Source of the DNA: an uncultured Methylococcaceae bacterium
GTDB lineage: Bacteria; Pseudomonadota; Gammaproteobacteria; Methylococcales; Methylococcaceae
Assembly: GCA_903934875.1 (NCBI GenBank)
Contig: CAIZPP010000185.1
Location: 1-64,000 of the forward strand
Length of the DNA: 64,000 nucleotides
Reading direction: 5' to 3'
Under the pieces are notes generated by a model. That model was not told the DNA's origin. It searched no databases and saw only the letters and a list, made by a program, of their open reading frames with translations. Below, piece after piece: positions 60,572 through 64,000 of the stretch (the first letter of the stretch is position 1; each line of letters begins with the position of its first letter). The translations under genes and the position numbers were made by a program.

Positions 60572-62055
60572 CATTCAAGCTGCTTATCGTGCTGCTGTTT
60601 TACGGTTTGCTGTCCGGCTGCGCCGAAGTGTCCAGCATCTTCGATTACAATCCTCCGCCAGCGGTCGATTTTGCGGGGGAACCCGACAATGAAACCGAAA
60701 AGGGGCAAGCGAATGAGTCCATCCAAACCCACGGTTTTTACCTCAATGGGAAAAATAGCCTGGTCGGCCGCACCGCGGTGGTGCCGCTAAAGGAGGGGGA
60801 CACGCTGCTGGACATTGCACGCCATTTTGGCCTAGGCTACCAGCACATCGTCGAGGCCAACCCCGCCGTGGACATCTGGGTTCCAGAACCGGGCACCCGC
60901 GTGATTTTGCCGCTGCAATTCATCCTGCCGGATGCCAAACGGGTAGGCATAGTCATCAATCTGGCCACCATGCGCTTGTTTTACTTCCAAGGCGGCAAGG
61001 ACAAAGACGCGAAAGTGACCACTTGGCCCATAGGCATAGGCCGGGAGGGCCGTTCCACTCCCTTAGGTGCCATGACGGTGGACCGGAAAATGCAGCACCC
61101 GACCTGGTATGTGCCTGCCTCTATCCGCAGAACCCATGAGCAACAAGGCGACCCGTTGCCCGCCGTCGTCCCACCAGGCCCCGACAATCCGCTGGGGGAT
61201 TATGCGTTTTACCTAAGCAAGCCCAGCTATCTGGTCCACGGCACCGACAAACCCTTCAGCATAGGCCTACGCGCCAGCAACGGCTGTATACGCTTGTACC
61301 CCGAGGATATCGAACATGCCTTCAAGGAAATCCCGGTGACAACCCCGGTGCGCATCGTCAACCAACCCTATTTGCTAGGCTGGCTGGACGGGGTGTTGTA
61401 TCTGGAAGCCCATAAACCCTTTGAGGAAGTGAATACTGAAACGGAACAAAAGAACTTGACCGAGGCGATCCAACGCATTGCCAAACAAACACAGCGTAAA
61501 ATAGACTGGCCCAAAGTCAAGGAGACGCTGAAATTAAGCCGGGGTATACCGACCCCTATCTTTGAAAACACACCCAGCCTCAAGGATATTCTGGCGCAGG
61601 CGGCTGAATTGGAGCGGCCAGAGAAACTGTTTGGCCAGCCGGACCCCGCATCACCGACGGCCAACACCGGCTGGTTCGTCCTGACCAAGGAAACGGATGA
61701 TGGTTACTGGGCCAAAAAATTAGCAGCCCAACTGAATCATCTAGGCCCCAGAGTTCCGGCCCGCACCCTGAGCAGAAACCAGCACTACCGCGTTCTCGGC
61801 GGCCCCTTTGCCCAAGAGCAGACCGCACGAAAAACGCAGATGTTCCTAGTCGAGGATTTTAATACGCAAAGCGAACTCCTCAAACTGCCCAAAACCGAGT
61901 TGGCAAAGACCAGCCATACAGACAACAACAGACCCAGCAAAAACGGGCAGGGCAAACAAGGCAAAGGAACTGCCATTCAAACCGACAAGCCGGTTGAGCG
62001 AAAATCGCCTAGCATCATCTTGAAACTACCCAAGACGGCTAAACCAGAGGGGTAG
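60568..62055 (+). CDS. LysM-L,D-transpeptidase lipoprotein
   Basis: The 495-aa product has a lipoprotein signal (LLSGCAE, Cys18). A LysM domain follows (VVPLKEGDTLLDIARHFGLGYQHIVEANP, about 70-115), then a YkuD L,D-transpeptidase domain (125-265) with HGTDKPFSIGLRASNGCIRL, the catalytic His and Cys. A C-terminal stretch (residues 365-435; GWFVLTKETDD, HYRVLGGPFAQEQTA) resembles a SPOR peptidoglycan-binding domain. It likely anchors or cross-links peptidoglycan. The tail is Lys/Asn-rich and ends at a family B element. Confidence 0.9.
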   Translation: MTFKLLIVLLFYGLLSGCAEVSSIFDYNPPPAVDFAGEPDNETEKGQANESIQTHGFYLNGKNSLVGRTAVVPLKEGDTLLDIARHFGLGYQHIVEANPAVDIWVPEPGTRVILPLQFILPDAKRVGIVINLATMRLFYFQGGKDKDAKVTTWPIGIGREGRSTPLGAMTVDRKMQHPTWYVPASIRRTHEQQGDPLPAVVPPGPDNPLGDYAFYLSKPSYLVHGTDKPFSIGLRASNGCIRLYPEDIEHAFKEIPVTTPVRIVNQPYLLGWLDGVLYLEAHKPFEEVNTETEQKNLTEAIQRIAKQTQRKIDWPKVKETLKLSRGIPTPIFENTPSLKDILAQAAELERPEKLFGQPDPASPTANTGWFVLTKETDDGYWAKKLAAQLNHLGPRVPARTLSRNQHYRVLGGPFAQEQTARKTQMFLVEDFNTQSELLKLPKTELAKTSHTDNNRPSKNGQGKQGKGTAIQTDKPVERKSPSIILKLPKTAKPEG

Positions 62056-62059
62056 GTCT

Positions 62060-62135
62060 TACAGCGTTTTCAACATCAAAGAGTTACTTGGCAGAGACAA
62101 TGGGGAAACCACCGTTAGAGGTTGAAAACGCTGTG
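62060..62135. mobile_element. Short family B element (copy B7) overlapping the cysQ 3' end
   Basis: It runs from TACAGCGTTTTCAACATCAA to GTTGAAAACGCTGT, only 76 bp in length. It starts four bases after the stop of the transpeptidase gene. The last six codons and the stop codon of cysQ, on the opposite strand, are read from within it. Confidence 0.75.
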
Positions 62136-62924
62136 CGGCAACCAATCGCGGGACCCATCGCCAAAAACGATGAAATAGGGATTCAGCAGAGACGGCTGGG
62201 TGTTATACCGCAAAGGCTCCCCGCGCAAATCAACGACCCTGCCGCCGGCGGACTCGACGACGCACTGGGCGGCCGCCGTGTCCCATTCTGACGTGGGTCC
62301 TAGGCGCGGATAAAGATCGGCCTCCCCTTCGGCCACAAGACAAAACTTCAAGGAACTGCCGACCGGCCTCATTTCGTACTCGCCTAGCCGCAGCAGATAA
62401 GACTTCACTTCCTCCGTCAGATGCGAGCGGCTGCCGACCACCATTGGAGGATGTGACACCCGTGCGCGGGCGAAAATCTGCGCAGGCTGCTCCTGTCCGA
62501 CTGCTTTGTAAGCACCGGAATCGGCAGTGGAAAAATAGCAAAGCTTGGGCACGGGGGCATAGACAACCCCCAAAACTGGGCGATGCTGATGGATTAAGGC
62601 GATGTTAACGGTAAATTCGCCGTTCCGTTTGACGAACTCCTTGGTTCCATCTAAGGGATCAATCAACCAATACGTTTCCCATAGCCTGCGTTGCTCAAAT
62701 GGAATTTCGGCGGATTCCTCCGATAAAATCGGGTATCCACCCGCCAGTTTGGCCAGCCCTGCGACCAGACACGCATGGGAAGCCAGATCGGCGGCAGTCA
62801 AAGGCGAATTGTCGGCCTTATACTCGACATTGAAGTTTGAAGAATAAATGGCGAGTATCTCTTCACCCGCCTGGATTGCCAGCTTGACGGCCGGTATTAA
62901 CAATTCTGATTCAATTTTTGACAT
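62115..62924 (-). CDS. cysQ: 3'(2'),5'-bisphosphate nucleotidase CysQ
   Basis: The 269-aa lithium-sensitive inositol-phosphatase-like enzyme removes the 3' phosphate from PAP, protecting sulfate assimilation. Metal-site motifs are PILSEESAE, WLIDPLDGTKEFVKRNGEFTVNIAL and SEWDTAAAQCVVESAGG. The C-terminal residues HSVFNL are encoded by the family B element B7, which replaced the original end. The core is intact, so activity is likely kept. Confidence 0.9.
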   Translation of the reverse strand: MSKIESELLIPAVKLAIQAGEEILAIYSSNFNVEYKADNSPLTAADLASHACLVAGLAKLAGGYPILSEESAEIPFEQRRLWETYWLIDPLDGTKEFVKRNGEFTVNIALIHQHRPVLGVVYAPVPKLCYFSTADSGAYKAVGQEQPAQIFARARVSHPPMVVGSRSHLTEEVKSYLLRLGEYEMRPVGSSLKFCLVAEGEADLYPRLGPTSEWDTAAAQCVVESAGGRVVDLRGEPLRYNTQPSLLNPYFIVFGDGSRDWLPHSVFNL

Positions 62925-62975
62925 ATGCCCCTTTACTCCTCCAGCACACTATAATACAACAACACATCGGCAGTA

Positions 62976-63106
62976 GGGTGCGATTAAAAGTGATGCAGAC
63001 GAACCGGGCAGTCTTTGAATTTATACCGGGAGTGCAAGGCCTGCCTTGCCTTTAGATGCCCTCGCAAGGCTGGCCTTGCACTCCCGCATCACTTTTAGTC
63101 GCACCC
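62976..63106. mobile_element. Family C element (copy C2) with 9-bp target duplication
   Basis: Terminal repeats GGGTGCGATTAAAAGTGATGC and GCATCACTTTTAGTCGCACCC enclose a palindrome built on GGGAGTGCAAGGCCTGCCTT. TCGGCAGTA is repeated exactly outside both ends (62967-62975 and 63107-63115). It lies in the 231-bp divergent region between cysQ and nhaD. Confidence 0.85.
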
Positions 63107-63155
63107 TCGGCAGTAAGCCTGGATAGAAACTTCCCCATCCTTTAATGAGGTTTAA

Positions 63156-64000
63156 ATGCACAAAATATCCATTCTAATCGCTTGCCTGCTGTTAGGCTTG
63201 CCCGCCTTAGGGTCGGCAGATGCGGGAACAAGCCCGCAACATCTGGACCTGACCCATCACTGGGCGGGATATTTCTCGCTGCTGGCGATGGTATTGGCCT
63301 ATGTCGCCGCCATGCTGGAAGAAGGAACCTATCTGAGAAAATCCAAGCCTATGCTGCTAGGCGCCTCGCTAGTCTGGTTTGTCATTGCCCTAACTTACCG
63401 GCAACATGGCGTGGTCCAGTTGGCGGCTGATTCGTTCAAGGAAAATCTGCTGGCATTTATCGAATTAATGCTGTTCATCATGGTGTCGATGACTTATCTG
63501 AACGCGATGGAAGACATGCGGGTCTTCGATGCACTGAAGAACTGGCTGGTGGCCGCCCGTTTTGGCTACCGGAAGCTATTCTGGATCACCGGTTTGCTGG
63601 TGTTCGCACTGTCCAGCCTAGTCAACGGCTTGACCACGGGGCTGTTGATGGGCGCGGTAGTGATGGCGGTTGGCAAGGAGAATCCCCGCTTTGTTTCCTT
63701 GGCGTGCATCAATATTGTCGTGGCCGCCAATGCGGGTGGTGCTTTCTGCCCGCTGGGAGGCATCTCGACCCTGTTTGTCTGGCAGGCGGGCATGGTGGGT
63801 TTCGGCCAATTCTTCCACTTGTTCATTCCCTGCCTGGTCAATTTCCTGGTGCCTGCCTGCATCATGAGTATTGCCGTGCCCAAGGCTTGCCCCCTCGTCG
63901 AGGCCCGGCAAGTGACTCTGCAACGGGGTGCCTTAGGCGTGATCTTGCTATTTGGGTTCACCATCACCCTAGCCGTGCTTTTCGATATGCTGCTGGGCCT
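63156..64000 (+). CDS. nhaD: NhaD-type sodium/proton antiporter, cut by window end
   Basis: The first 281 codons are present. A signal-like leader (MHKISILIACLLLGLPALGSA) is followed by HWAGYFSLLAMVLAYVAAMLEE and then helices with YLNAMEDMRVFDALKNWLV, SSLVNGLTTGLLMGAVVMA and ANAGGAFCPLGGISTLFVWQAG. This is the pattern of the NhaD ion-transporter family that exports Na+ or Li+ in exchange for H+. GAGG lies six bases before the ATG. The gene continues past base 64000. Confidence 0.88.
   Translation, partial: MHKISILIACLLLGLPALGSADAGTSPQHLDLTHHWAGYFSLLAMVLAYVAAMLEEGTYLRKSKPMLLGASLVWFVIALTYRQHGVVQLAADSFKENLLAFIELMLFIMVSMTYLNAMEDMRVFDALKNWLVAARFGYRKLFWITGLLVFALSSLVNGLTTGLLMGAVVMAVGKENPRFVSLACINIVVAANAGGAFCPLGGISTLFVWQAGMVGFGQFFHLFIPCLVNFLVPACIMSIAVPKACPLVEARQVTLQRGALGVILLFGFTITLAVLFDMLLG

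Overview
The window is 64 kb of a Gram-negative, probably gammaproteobacterial chromosome of medium G+C. The gene set supports this: lpxH for lipid A, a ribH-nusB-thiL operon, rlmJ, ettA, parE, a YkuD/LysM lipoprotein, hinT, cysQ and a MetA-type homoserine O-succinyltransferase. The repeats and signalling content would suit a methanotroph-like Methylococcales genome. That assignment is a guess, because no one-carbon marker gene is present. No rRNA, tRNA or phage genes were seen.

Layout. 0.16-2.6 kb: riboflavin/thiamine operon and a GtrA protein. 2.6-6.4 kb: uspA, PAS-GGDEF and REC-HD-GYP genes, a c-di-GMP synthesis and breakdown unit. 6.5-11.9 kb: hinT, cyclophilin, lpxH, a phosphohexomutase and rlmJ. 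12-13.9 kb: remains of toxin-antitoxin modules plus one intact PIN-toxin pair. 14.1-15.4 kb: a blue-light (BLUF) protein translationally coupled to an EAL phosphodiesterase. 15.6-22.9 kb: NDH-2, a PsiD-like decarboxylase, a phospholipase C-like phosphoesterase and parE. 23-27.3 kb: a defence-like island with a truncated IS, a truncated ATPase, a C5-cytosine methyltransferase, a PD-(D/E)XK-like protein and a ParB-like protein. 27.6-36.6 kb: ettA, a HicB-like antitoxin, a 927-aa TIR/NTPase/FGE protein, copA and a P-loop ATPase. 36.7-45.8 kb: methionine metabolism (metA, mtnB, mtnD, mtnC), interrupted by a large GGDEF-EAL protein and a binding-protein/hybrid-kinase pair. 46-55.5 kb: cell-wall peptidase, K+ channel, nucleotidase, acylating aldehyde dehydrogenase, Lon-like protease and a methyltransferase. 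56-58.4 kb: a lone Cas3 with one CRISPR-like repeat. 58.8-64 kb: quinone oxidoreductase, Sel1, YkuD, cysQ and the start of nhaD.

Two points stand out. First, the C-terminal 38 or so codons of the TIR/NTPase/FGE gene look like a diversity-generating-retroelement variable region. Sixteen positions that would be AAC/AAT in a template carry NNC or NNT codons, set between constant codons. No reverse transcriptase or template was found in the window, so it would have to act from elsewhere. The same gene carries a 94-bp palindromic element read in frame. Second, the window is crowded with small non-autonomous elements of at least six families. Target duplications are visible for several: 7 bp for family A, TA for family B, 9 bp for family C and 8 bp for family E. 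One family A copy sits inside a family B copy for which an empty relative also exists in the window. A truncated transposase gene carries the same terminal repeat as family A and is a candidate parent.
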